A stretch of DNA of 64,000 bases from Pedobacter sp. D749 (GTDB taxonomy: Bacteria > Bacteroidota > Bacteroidia > Sphingobacteriales > Sphingobacteriaceae): the NCBI RefSeq assembly GCF_019317285.1, contig NZ_CP079218.1:186001-250000 (forward strand), read 5' to 3'. This document shows, piece after piece, positions 23,169 to 31,648 of this stretch (the first letter of the stretch is position 1; the number at the start of each line of letters is the position of its first letter). Below the pieces are notes generated by a model. The model was not told where the DNA came from. It ran no database searches and saw nothing but the letters and a program-made list of their open reading frames with translations. Position numbers and translations under genes: made by a program.

Positions 23169-24935
23169 TCAAACCGCCAGAGTCCGGTCTCTTTTATCGA
23201 TAAGTAAACCTTCGATAGCGAGAATATCAATTTCTGTATTTAAAAAGCAACATATAGCATCTTTCGGACTGGAGGCCATGGGTTCGTTCATTACATTTAA
23301 GGAGGTATTAATTACTGCTGGGCAACCCGTAAGGTTGTAAAAAGCGGTGATTACCTTATGAAAATCAGGATGATGTATTTTGTTCACGATCTGAACCCGG
23401 GCTGTTCCATCAACGTGTACCGCTCCCGGAATTAAAACTGCATTGGATGCCTGATGGCCATTGCTATGGTCTGAATAATTTTCTGTAAATAGCATATATC
23501 GGTTTTTTGAGCCTTCACCAAAATATAAATCTGCGAATTCATCCAAAATAGCCGGGGCAAACGGACGGAAGGACTCTCTAAACTTAATTTTTGCATTAAG
23601 TATTGCTTTCATCTCACTGTTTCTGGGGTCTGCGAGAATGCTGCGGCAACCTAGTGCTCTTGGCCCAAACTCTGTTCTTCCTTTAAAATATGCGATTACT
23701 TTGCCTTCGGCCAGGTACTCCGCTATTTTAAGATAATAAAGTTCATTTTCAACTTCTTCATAATTCAGGCCATAGGCAGAAAGTGCTTTGATTACTTCAT
23801 TTGGGGTATAGCTTGGTCCTAAAAGTGATTGTTTCATCCCATCAGCCTGCGGATTAACATTCCTAACTCCAGATAAATGCTCGTAAAATACGCTGTAAGC
23901 GGCACCCAATGCGCCACCAGCATCTCCTGCTGCAGGTTGTACCCAAACCTGTTTGAAACCAGAATGTTGCCTGACAGCTGAATTCGCTATGCAGTTCAGC
24001 GCAACTCCTCCTGCAATACAGAGATTATCTATTGCAAATTCCCTGTAAAGACTTTGGGTCAGTTTAATCATGATCTCTTCAGTCACTTTTTGTATGGAGC
24101 TTGCAATATCTTTGTGAAAGGTCAAAAGCGCTTCGCCTTTCGCTCTGGGTGGATGGCCAAAAAGCTTGTCGAATTTTTTATTGGTCATTTTCAATCCTGT
24201 ACAGTAATCAAAATAATCCATGTTCAGGAGAAAAGATCCATCTGCTTTAATATCAGTCAAATGATCATAAATCAGCTGTTTATATACCGGCGTGCCGTAC
24301 GAAGCTAAACCCATTACTTTATATTCGTCAGAATTGACTTTGAAGCCTAAATAATAGGTGAAGGCAGAATATAAAAGTCCGATGGAATTAGGGAAATTTA
24401 TCTCCTTTTTTAAAGTTAGTTGTGCCGAATGGCCTAATGAAACAGTTGTTGTGGCCCATTCGCCCACACCATCTACAGTTAATACCACAGCCTGTTCAAA
24501 TGGACTTGGGTAAAAAGCGGAGGCCGCATGTGAACGGTGATGATCAGCAAATAGGATGGTGCGCGATTTTTTCCAGTTTGGATCTATAGTATTAAGCGCC
24601 CTGGCTATATTGTTTTTTATGAATAGTTTATCCTTTAGCCAAACCGGCATCGACTTCAGGAAAGACCTCAATCCTTGAGGGGCAAAATTGACATAAGTTT
24701 CGAGCAAACGCTCAAATTTCAAAAATGGCTTTTCGTAAAATACAACATGATCTAACTCTGCCAGGGAGATGCTGGCAAATTTAAGGCAGAACTTTATCGC
24801 TTCTGCAGGGAATGACTCATCATTTTTAATCCTGGAGAAACGCTCTTCCTGCGCAGCAGCAATAACTTCTCCATTCTTCAACAAACATGCAGCGCTATCA
24901 TGGTAGTAAGCAGAAATACCTAAAATATAAGCCAT
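23169..24935 (-). CDS. NodU/CmcH-type O-carbamoyltransferase
   Basis: This 588-residue protein opens MAYILGISAYYHDSAACLLKNG and EERFSRIKND, the Kae1-like nucleotide-binding start of the NodU/CmcH/TobZ family. DHHRSHAASAFYPSPF and GGVALNCIANS carry conserved metal and nucleotide residues. The YrdC-like C-terminal part includes GRTEFGPRALGCRSILADPR. These enzymes use carbamoyl phosphate and ATP to carbamoylate hydroxyls on sugars or antibiotics. It is last in a minus-strand cassette after DUF5989, SxtJ-like and SGNH genes (13-bp gap to DUF5989), a set often seen together in exopolysaccharide loci. The acceptor is unknown. Confidence 0.9.
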   Translation of the reverse strand: MAYILGISAYYHDSAACLLKNGEVIAAAQEERFSRIKNDESFPAEAIKFCLKFASISLAELDHVVFYEKPFLKFERLLETYVNFAPQGLRSFLKSMPVWLKDKLFIKNNIARALNTIDPNWKKSRTILFADHHRSHAASAFYPSPFEQAVVLTVDGVGEWATTTVSLGHSAQLTLKKEINFPNSIGLLYSAFTYYLGFKVNSDEYKVMGLASYGTPVYKQLIYDHLTDIKADGSFLLNMDYFDYCTGLKMTNKKFDKLFGHPPRAKGEALLTFHKDIASSIQKVTEEIMIKLTQSLYREFAIDNLCIAGGVALNCIANSAVRQHSGFKQVWVQPAAGDAGGALGAAYSVFYEHLSGVRNVNPQADGMKQSLLGPSYTPNEVIKALSAYGLNYEEVENELYYLKIAEYLAEGKVIAYFKGRTEFGPRALGCRSILADPRNSEMKAILNAKIKFRESFRPFAPAILDEFADLYFGEGSKNRYMLFTENYSDHSNGHQASNAVLIPGAVHVDGTARVQIVNKIHHPDFHKVITAFYNLTGCPAVINTSLNVMNEPMASSPKDAICCFLNTEIDILAIEGLLIDKRDRTLAV

Positions 24936-24948
24936 GCTGCGTGCCCGA

Positions 24949-25098
24949 TTAGAATAAACTATAAATAAATGGGGCCAATACCGAGCCGTGCGCTGCTACC
25001 AGTACTAAACCCAGGGTAATCAGGATGATAAATAAGGGCCACAACCAGTATTTTTTGCGCTGGGTTAAGAAATGGAAAAATTCGACCAGTGTATTCAT
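24949..25098 (-). CDS. DUF5989 small membrane protein
   Basis: The 49-residue product begins MNTLVEFFHFLTQRKKYWLW and ends with the conserved GSVLAPFIYSLF. The layout (short amphipathic start, RKKYW, one membrane helix, then GSxxAPFIYxLF) is that of DUF5989 proteins, which accompany carbamoyltransferases and SxtJ proteins. It lies 12 bp after the SxtJ-like stop and 13 bp before the carbamoyltransferase start. It is probably a membrane partner of the enzyme; this is inferred from repeated co-occurrence. Confidence 0.85.
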   Translation of the reverse strand: MNTLVEFFHFLTQRKKYWLWPLFIILITLGLVLVAAHGSVLAPFIYSLF

Positions 25099-25110
25099 GT
25101 ATGTATTAAT

Positions 25111-25494
25111 TTAGAACTGTTGATTAAGTGAGCCCATCGCCCTGCCCGACACATCTTCCCAATAAGAAACCAACTGCTTATTTTTTGTTGTTTCTAAGCT
25201 CTGCTTTTTAAACAGGCGTATTAAAAGGGCAATAGGGGTTAGGACGAAGATAAATACCAGGGTTAACAAAATTGTACCATTAACCATTCCCAGAAAATTA
25301 CCAACTTTTATCCATATTGTTCTAATTGGTTCGAGGTAATGCGGAATAAAAACGGCCATTATGATTAAGCCCGCTGATAGCAAAAGCATTATTTGCTGAA
25401 GGTAGGTTCCCTTCCAAAAAATAAGGCAAAGCAAAATCATTGTGGCGCCTAAAATAAATCCGAATTTCTTGTTTTCTAATTTTTTGTTGCTCAT
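25111..25494 (-). CDS. SxtJ-family membrane protein
   Basis: This 127-residue protein has three or four membrane helices. The NKKFGFILGATMILLCLIFW opening and the WIKVGNFLGMVNGTILLTLVFIFVLTPIALLIRLF core are typical of SxtJ-like proteins, first named from saxitoxin clusters. Molecular function is unknown. The start overlaps the SGNH gene's stop by 1 nt, implying translational coupling. Confidence 0.82.
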   Translation of the reverse strand: MSNKKLENKKFGFILGATMILLCLIFWKGTYLQQIMLLLSAGLIIMAVFIPHYLEPIRTIWIKVGNFLGMVNGTILLTLVFIFVLTPIALLIRLFKKQSLETTKNKQLVSYWEDVSGRAMGSLNQQF

Positions 25495-27317
25495 TACCTG
25501 CTATTTTTATTCCTATATTTTGCTGCTGTTTCATCGGCTCTGAGCTGGTGATAATAGCTGGCAATCAACTCATTGATGTTATTTGATGGGACTTCTTTTT
25601 TTAGTTTGATGATATTTTTCAGTATTTCTTCAGTTTGTGCATCCAGGTAGGATTGCTGACCGGAGCGCTTTAGTATATCATTATGGTGCAAAGCTTGCTC
25701 GGGAAGATCTGATTTAAAATAAAACAAGAAAAGATTATTAGCATTCCCGCGTGTTGGTTCAAGGTCATACGCTTTTTTAAAATAAAATTCAGCGGTTTCC
25801 AGGTTTGCCAGTTCAAAAGCTAAACGGCCTGCGTAAGTGTAATAACTTATTTGATAAGGATTTTCCAGCAGCACAGCTTCGGTAACCTTTAAGGCTTTTT
25901 GTTTGTCTGCATTGGCCATAGTAGCTTTATACAGTTCATCCATTGCTGTCCTCCAGGTAATCCTGTCTACAGCCAATGCCCCTGCAAGTTGTTCATCTAT
26001 CGAATTTCCACGATTGTAAGTAGCTGTTATGGGCTCATTAAAGGGCCAACCCGAACGGAGCATCATAATCTGATATGCACCATATAACGAATCTACTTTG
26101 GTAACGGGCATATTAACCAACAATTGTGCGAACGACATTTCACTTTGTTTTTTTGTCGGTATTAAATTTCTGTTGTTAATCTGTTGATAAAAAGATTCGC
26201 TCATGATTGCGTAACCCAATAAATTTGGATGAACATGCTCTAAAATGGTTTCTTTGCCAATTATTCCACTAACCTCGTTTTTCTCAAACAAGGCACGGGT
26301 ATCCGCCAGGTAAATACCAGGGTACTGCTTGCACAGTTTTCTAATGATTTGGTTGAAGGCTTCCGGCGCTCTGAAACGCAGCTGATCGTATTCTTTAGCC
26401 AAAACAAAATTTGTTTTTGCGGCTTTAAAATCACCATTTACGTATAATTTTTTGCCATTTGTGTATTGCTTTTCAGCTGAAAATTTGCCTGAACTTATAA
26501 ATGGTTTAAGGTCTTTTTCATTGCTTACCAGCGTACTGATTACGGTTGGGATATGTTTTCTTGACAATAACTGGCACAATTCGTCCATATTGCTGTTAAA
26601 CTGAGCTATACCACGGTTAAAATCGGCAGATTGATAAGGTATTTGCTGATTGGTTACCATACGTTTCATCAGGTTTTCGCGCTTATCAATTCTTTTTCCA
26701 AAAAGTTTTGCAGTAGCCTCAATGATGCGGTCTGATAACTGTACCAACTTAAGTTCACGCAGTTTAATCACCAGTTTTATCCAGGTGCTATTGCCCCTAA
26801 TCCGGCTGGTAGAGCCGATACCCAAAGCGCCGTAATATTCGTTATGCCCGGTATATACCAATACCAGATCCGGCTCATAATTAACAATTTGTTTTGCGAA
26901 ATCTAGTACCGTGTACGAATTTACTGCGGTAAGCGAAACATTAATCACCTCGAAGTTCAGGCTGGGATATTGGTGCATCAACCGGTATTGCAACCACCTA
27001 TGAAACGATCCATTGTGCATATATGGGTAGCCTGCAGTAGTCGATTCGCCAATTACAAATATCCTGAAGGTGTTTTTAGATTTTACGATGCCGAATCGTT
27101 CCCGGTTACCCTGGGTTGCATTGGCACTAGTAGAAAAAAACTTATAAGAGGCGGTAGGGTTCATCATCATGTAGCCCTGCTGATCGGGATCTTTAATAAA
27201 CAATGACGGATCAAAACCATAATTGAAAATTCTCAAAAGGATTTCGATGAAGCATAAAAATACCAATGGCAGCGACAATGCCGCTGCCTTAAAGTATATT
27301 TCTTTTCCCTTGCTCAT
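25494..27317 (-). CDS. Membrane-anchored SGNH/GDSL hydrolase with TPR-like tail
   Basis: This 607-residue protein has an N-terminal membrane helix (AAALSLPLVFLCFIEILLRIF). The SGNH fold follows: block I IGESTTAG with the likely Ser nucleophile, block III GHNEYYG with oxyanion Asn, and a late EHVHPNLLGY supplying His. The last 170 residues look like TPR helices (AGRLAFELANLETAEFYFKKAYDLEPTRGNA). Such proteins open carbamoyltransferase/SxtJ cassettes and may esterify or de-esterify an extracellular glycan. The start is 50 bp after the GH31 stop on the same strand. Confidence 0.82.
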   Translation of the reverse strand: MSKGKEIYFKAAALSLPLVFLCFIEILLRIFNYGFDPSLFIKDPDQQGYMMMNPTASYKFFSTSANATQGNRERFGIVKSKNTFRIFVIGESTTAGYPYMHNGSFHRWLQYRLMHQYPSLNFEVINVSLTAVNSYTVLDFAKQIVNYEPDLVLVYTGHNEYYGALGIGSTSRIRGNSTWIKLVIKLRELKLVQLSDRIIEATAKLFGKRIDKRENLMKRMVTNQQIPYQSADFNRGIAQFNSNMDELCQLLSRKHIPTVISTLVSNEKDLKPFISSGKFSAEKQYTNGKKLYVNGDFKAAKTNFVLAKEYDQLRFRAPEAFNQIIRKLCKQYPGIYLADTRALFEKNEVSGIIGKETILEHVHPNLLGYAIMSESFYQQINNRNLIPTKKQSEMSFAQLLVNMPVTKVDSLYGAYQIMMLRSGWPFNEPITATYNRGNSIDEQLAGALAVDRITWRTAMDELYKATMANADKQKALKVTEAVLLENPYQISYYTYAGRLAFELANLETAEFYFKKAYDLEPTRGNANNLFLFYFKSDLPEQALHHNDILKRSGQQSYLDAQTEEILKNIIKLKKEVPSNNINELIASYYHQLRADETAAKYRNKNSR

Positions 27318-27367
27318 GTTTTATTTAGTGGATAAGTGTTACTACATTCACTACCTCATTTTTTTGC

Positions 27368-29698
27368 TTAGAGTTTAACTGAAAGTTTACGGCCATTATA
27401 ATTAACTGATTTGTTAATGGTTTGATTGTCAATGCTTATTCCATTCTGTTTGCTTACCATCACAATATTAAATTTGCGTTTGCCTAACATGCCTTTAAAC
27501 TGTCCTTTTCTATCTTCAACGGTAAGTGTTTTTGAGGCATCGTTCCATTTGAAGTGGATTTCTGAAAATGCTCCCTTCTCGTAGTTATAACTGTCATTTT
27601 CATCCTCATACAAAACGAAATCACCGTTGTCGCCAGGATATATGCGGATATCCAGGTCATTCCATCTCTTTTCTGTTGCATATTGCACTTTTGGTCCCCA
27701 AGGTACAATTGAGCCTGCTTTTACGTAAAGTGGTATAATCTCCATCGGCGTTTCACGTTTAACCGTTTGGCCGCCTTTAAATACTTCACCTGTCCAGAAA
27801 TCGAACCATTTGCTGGCTGCCGGGAGGTATATTTCCTGATTGGTAACACCTTTATCGGTAACTGGTGATACGAGAAACGAGCTTCCGAACATATATTCCG
27901 AGTTGTTTTCGAAACCTGCTGGATCGTTAGGAAATTGTGAGTATAATGGCCGCATAATGGATCCTGCATGATGCGTTACCGACCAGGCAGTTGCATAAGT
28001 GTATGGCAGTAAGCGGTAGCGCAGGTTGATAAACTTTTCCTGGATATCAAATGCCTGATCTCCTTTTTTGCCAAACTGGTATATTTCTCTTGGTATGTCG
28101 GTACCGTGCGAGCGCATCATTGGTGTAAAGGTTGCAAACTGCATCCATCGGTTATATAATTCCTGAAAATCGGGATTTTTTGCGCCACCACCTTTCACAA
28201 AGTCACCTGCGAAAAAACCACCAATATCTCCATTCCAGTAAGGTAAACCGGTTAATGAGAAATTTAGTGCTGCCGGGATCTGTTTTTTTAGCGTAGGCCA
28301 GTTAGAACCAACATCTCCGCTCCAGGTGTTTGTTCCGTATCGTTGCTGACCTGCAAATGCTGAACGGGTTAACAGGAGTACGCGTTTAGTATTACTTACT
28401 GCTCTCTGGTGATCATAAACACCGCCGGTGTGTTGAAGCGGAAAAGCGTTCTCTACGCTTCGGTAACTCCCCAAAAAAGTGGGCTGATCGAAATCTTTTT
28501 CTTTAATGTTAATGTGGTCTGGTTCGGTCGAATCGAGCCACCAGGCATCTATACCCAATGAGAATATGCCTTTATTTAGGTAATCCCAGTAAATGTTACG
28601 GGCAGTAGGGTTATAAACATCATAAGGTTTGGTGTTTGCACCCGGCGGCCAGGTATCAAAGTTAATGAGCATATTCTTTGATTTAAACTCCTGGTATTGT
28701 GGTGTTTTTGGTGCGAAACCTGGCCATGAAACAATAAAGAGGTGGGCGTTAAGCTGGTGCACACTATCTACCATGGCTTGTGGTTTTGGGAAAGTGCTAG
28801 GCTCAAAACTCATGGCATTCCAGTTATCGTCTTTTCCCCAATATTGCCAGTCTTGTACAATACCATCAAGTGGTATTTTTAATGCTCTGTATTTTTTTAC
28901 CACATCAACAAGCTCAAACTGGGTTTTGTAGCGCTCGCGCGATTGACTGAAGCCAAATGACCATAAGGGCATCATAGGAGATTGCCCGGTAAGCTCACGC
29001 ATTTGTGCAACCACCCCGTCGCCACCTCCGCCAAACATAAAATAATAATCAGCGCAGTTTCCAACTTCTGAATCAAATGAAGTTTCCTGAACATTATCTG
29101 TAAAAGTTGTTGGTGAATAGTTGTCCCAGAAAATTCCATAACCTTTTACCGATTGGAAGAAAGGAATACACACCCTCGTGTTCTCTTGTTTAAGGAGTAA
29201 TTTTTGACCCCTTTGGTTCAGTTTTCCATTCTGCTGCTGGCCAAGTCCATAAATAATTTCGTCCTTGTCTAATAAATAGGCCTGTCTAACCACATACGTT
29301 GGATTTCCGGCATCTTTTATCGCGGTAAACTGGGTGCCATAATCTTTTTCTGTAAATAACTGACTGCCATTCGGATCTTCAAATGAAATTTTTCCGGTTT
29401 GCAGGTTAACTGTTGCAGATATTAGTTTACTGCTGATGGTTACACTTTGCCCGTTGGTTTTAATATCAGGTGTTAACTGTTCAGGAAGTTTTACAACAGA
29501 GAGGCTTTCTTTTTTTTGCTGGCTCCCTTCTGGCTTTTTAAAAACCCGAACAATAGATGGTGAATAAAAACTGACCTCTACATCCATTGATTGAATAACG
29601 ACATGGATACCCTGCGGTGTTTTTTGAAAAGACTGGGCATGTACGGAAATGTGGTAGCTTAAAAATAATGTAATTACGGCAATAAATTTTCTTTTCAT
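27368..29698 (-). CDS. Glycoside hydrolase family 31
   Basis: This 776-residue protein has a signal peptide (about 22 residues, ending VHAQ). An N-terminal beta-sandwich with YGLGQQQNG precedes the barrel. Catalytic residues are nucleophile D389 in DAWWLDSTEPD and acid/base D462 in TWSGDVGSNW. The C-terminal beta domains include a DUF5110-like end. GH31 covers alpha-glucosidases and alpha-xylosidases; the WLDSTEPD form resembles the alpha-xylosidase side, but specificity is not proven. It lies downstream of SusD, separated by a roughly 300-bp gap containing a palindromic repeat. Confidence 0.88.
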   Translation of the reverse strand: MKRKFIAVITLFLSYHISVHAQSFQKTPQGIHVVIQSMDVEVSFYSPSIVRVFKKPEGSQQKKESLSVVKLPEQLTPDIKTNGQSVTISSKLISATVNLQTGKISFEDPNGSQLFTEKDYGTQFTAIKDAGNPTYVVRQAYLLDKDEIIYGLGQQQNGKLNQRGQKLLLKQENTRVCIPFFQSVKGYGIFWDNYSPTTFTDNVQETSFDSEVGNCADYYFMFGGGGDGVVAQMRELTGQSPMMPLWSFGFSQSRERYKTQFELVDVVKKYRALKIPLDGIVQDWQYWGKDDNWNAMSFEPSTFPKPQAMVDSVHQLNAHLFIVSWPGFAPKTPQYQEFKSKNMLINFDTWPPGANTKPYDVYNPTARNIYWDYLNKGIFSLGIDAWWLDSTEPDHINIKEKDFDQPTFLGSYRSVENAFPLQHTGGVYDHQRAVSNTKRVLLLTRSAFAGQQRYGTNTWSGDVGSNWPTLKKQIPAALNFSLTGLPYWNGDIGGFFAGDFVKGGGAKNPDFQELYNRWMQFATFTPMMRSHGTDIPREIYQFGKKGDQAFDIQEKFINLRYRLLPYTYATAWSVTHHAGSIMRPLYSQFPNDPAGFENNSEYMFGSSFLVSPVTDKGVTNQEIYLPAASKWFDFWTGEVFKGGQTVKRETPMEIIPLYVKAGSIVPWGPKVQYATEKRWNDLDIRIYPGDNGDFVLYEDENDSYNYEKGAFSEIHFKWNDASKTLTVEDRKGQFKGMLGKRKFNIVMVSKQNGISIDNQTINKSVNYNGRKLSVKL

Positions 29699-29999
29699 AG
29701 TTTATATAATTTGAGGCTGTATCATAAGATATTTTTTCTAGATGTTGTCACGTTGAGCCATCAATGATAGATACCTAAGAAATGTCGTCATTGCGAGGAG
29801 GTACGACGAAGCAATCTTTCATGCTAACGATCCTTGCTATAAAGATTGCTTCGTCGGCTGAAAAGCCTTCTCGCAATGACGATTTCCAGAGGAGATCCAT
29901 AATGTTAAATTCTCCTGTAATTTATATTTATTGTTATGTGATAAATTAATGCTCAGGATGACAATTTTATATCTTATGATACAACCTCTGTAATCAGGG
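29699..29999. other. Gap between GH31 and SusD, mostly repeat
   Basis: It contains a full copy of the CGTCATTGCGAGG palindromic repeat and short flanks also seen near 54798-54840 (GATTTCCAGAGGAGATCC and TTAAATTCTCCTGT against a very similar run there), so the repeat unit extends beyond the palindrome. No promoter motif for GH31 was identified. Confidence 0.55.
29786..29881. repeat. CGTCATTGCGAGG palindromic repeat, full copy
   Basis: The left arm CGTCATTGCGAGGAGG and ACGAAGCAATCT is mirrored on the right by AGATTGCTTCGT and TTCTCGCAATGACG. A GGCTGAAAAGCC sub-hairpin lies inside the right arm. It matches copies at 38023-38117 and 54703-54797 and the half copy at 21426-21465. Confidence 0.85.
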
Positions 30000-31637
30000 T
30001 TAATATCCTGGGTTTTGTTTTATGTTCGGGTTTTTAGCAAGTTCGGCACGTGGAATGGGTAGCAATGTACGGTAATCTCCATTTGGCGAATGTGATAACC
30101 ACGATTTTTTAGTGAAAACACCAAATCTGATCATATCCTGCCTACGTCGTCCTTCGGTATTAAATTCCCAGCCCAGTTCATCAAGAAACCTTCCGTATTG
30201 AATGTCACTTCCACCTTCTACAGTAGAAGTTAAGTGATTGCGGAGGCCATAGTTATACACGCTGCCTGACAGAAGCTGGCTACCTGTTACAGTTGCTTTT
30301 GAAGGATTGCTTAAGAAAGACCGCTGACGAACCTGTGTTACCAATGCAGCGGCACCGGCAGCATCTCCTGTTCTTAACAGGCACTCGGCCTTCATCATTA
30401 AAACATCGGCATACCTAAGCAAAGGGAAATCGTTGTTCATCCCTACCAGTGCACCTGGCTTGAATTCAAATTTTCCTAACCTGAAACCATGTACTTCATC
30501 TGATTGATCAACACCAGGAAGCTCATTGATATAAATCAGCGGTTTCCCATTACTTGCGCCAATTGTGCCTAATAAAACAGCACCTGCAGCGGTATATTGC
30601 TGCCCCTGCACATAATTGTCTTTTAACCGGTTATCTTCAGGATCGAATGTGCTTACAAACTGTGGTGTGGCACAGATTCCGCCCCATGGCGAGTTCTTGA
30701 AGTTATAAGTAGACTGGTTTTCTGGCTGAAGTGTTTCCATGTGAAGCGTAAAGGCATCAGCGTCATTGGCTGTGAATTTCTCGTCAAAAGGAATGGCAAA
30801 AATAGTTTCTCTGCTGCCTTCATTTGCGTCAAGAAAAATAGTTTTCTGATTGGCTTCAAGCGTATATACGTTCGATGCTATGATCTCATTACAGGCTGCA
30901 ATGCATTGAGCATAAGCTGGAGTACCGATATATACATTAGCATTCAGGTAAACTTTAGCAAGCAGGGCAGTGGCAGCCCAGTAATTAAACTTACCATAAG
31001 TAGCCTGGGTATTGGCCTTGCTTAGGTTTGGAAGGCTTTCAGTAAGTTCTTTAACAATAAAAGCATAAACCTGGGCGCGTGTGCTCTGCTGTGGAAGAAA
31101 TCCGGATGGCACATCAAATTTATCTACTATAGGTACCCCGCCAAAGAAATCGCAGAGTGCATAATAGTAAGATGCCCTTAAGGCACGTAACTCGGCTATG
31201 GTAGCATCTTTACCCGTAGTAATTGGAATCAGGTTTGATTGAATTTGATAAAGTACACGGTTGCATGATGTAATGCCTCCATAGGCATTGTTCCAGATCT
31301 GGTAGCTATTGTCCTCATCAGATGTCCATCTATGTTCATGCATGCGGCGATAGATCCCATTGTCAACCCAGCCGTTCGGGCGGGCGGGTATTACGGCTTC
31401 ATCACTTGAAATCTCGTTGGTACGAAAGATAGAGTTATTGCTTCGCCCGAGCATTAAGGGCCTCCAATAGGTGTAACCTGCGCCAACCAGCGCCGCAACA
31501 TCAGAGGTATTAGGGGTAAAATTATTTTGAATGAATGCAGCGTAGTTTTCGTCCTTTAACTTCGTGCAGGATGCTAAACTAATAACCAGGACCACAAGTG
31601 CCATGATGCCGGTGCTCAATATAAATCTTGTTTTCAT
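30000..31637 (-). CDS. SusD/RagB-family outer-membrane glycan-binding lipoprotein
   Basis: This 545-residue protein has a lipobox VISLASC (C24). SusD hallmarks include the helical N terminus (YQIWNNAYGGITSCNRVL), TPR-like helices with LRALRASYYYALCDFFGGVP, and the C-terminal region FPLLRYADVLMMKAECLLRTGD and GWEFNTEGRRRQDMIRFG. SusD proteins cap the SusC transporter and bind its oligosaccharide ligand at the cell surface. It lies 11 bp after SusC. Ligand specificity cannot be read from sequence. Confidence 0.95.
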   Translation of the reverse strand: MKTRFILSTGIMALVVLVISLASCTKLKDENYAAFIQNNFTPNTSDVAALVGAGYTYWRPLMLGRSNNSIFRTNEISSDEAVIPARPNGWVDNGIYRRMHEHRWTSDEDNSYQIWNNAYGGITSCNRVLYQIQSNLIPITTGKDATIAELRALRASYYYALCDFFGGVPIVDKFDVPSGFLPQQSTRAQVYAFIVKELTESLPNLSKANTQATYGKFNYWAATALLAKVYLNANVYIGTPAYAQCIAACNEIIASNVYTLEANQKTIFLDANEGSRETIFAIPFDEKFTANDADAFTLHMETLQPENQSTYNFKNSPWGGICATPQFVSTFDPEDNRLKDNYVQGQQYTAAGAVLLGTIGASNGKPLIYINELPGVDQSDEVHGFRLGKFEFKPGALVGMNNDFPLLRYADVLMMKAECLLRTGDAAGAAALVTQVRQRSFLSNPSKATVTGSQLLSGSVYNYGLRNHLTSTVEGGSDIQYGRFLDELGWEFNTEGRRRQDMIRFGVFTKKSWLSHSPNGDYRTLLPIPRAELAKNPNIKQNPGY

Positions 31638-31648
31638 GATGTAAAGGA

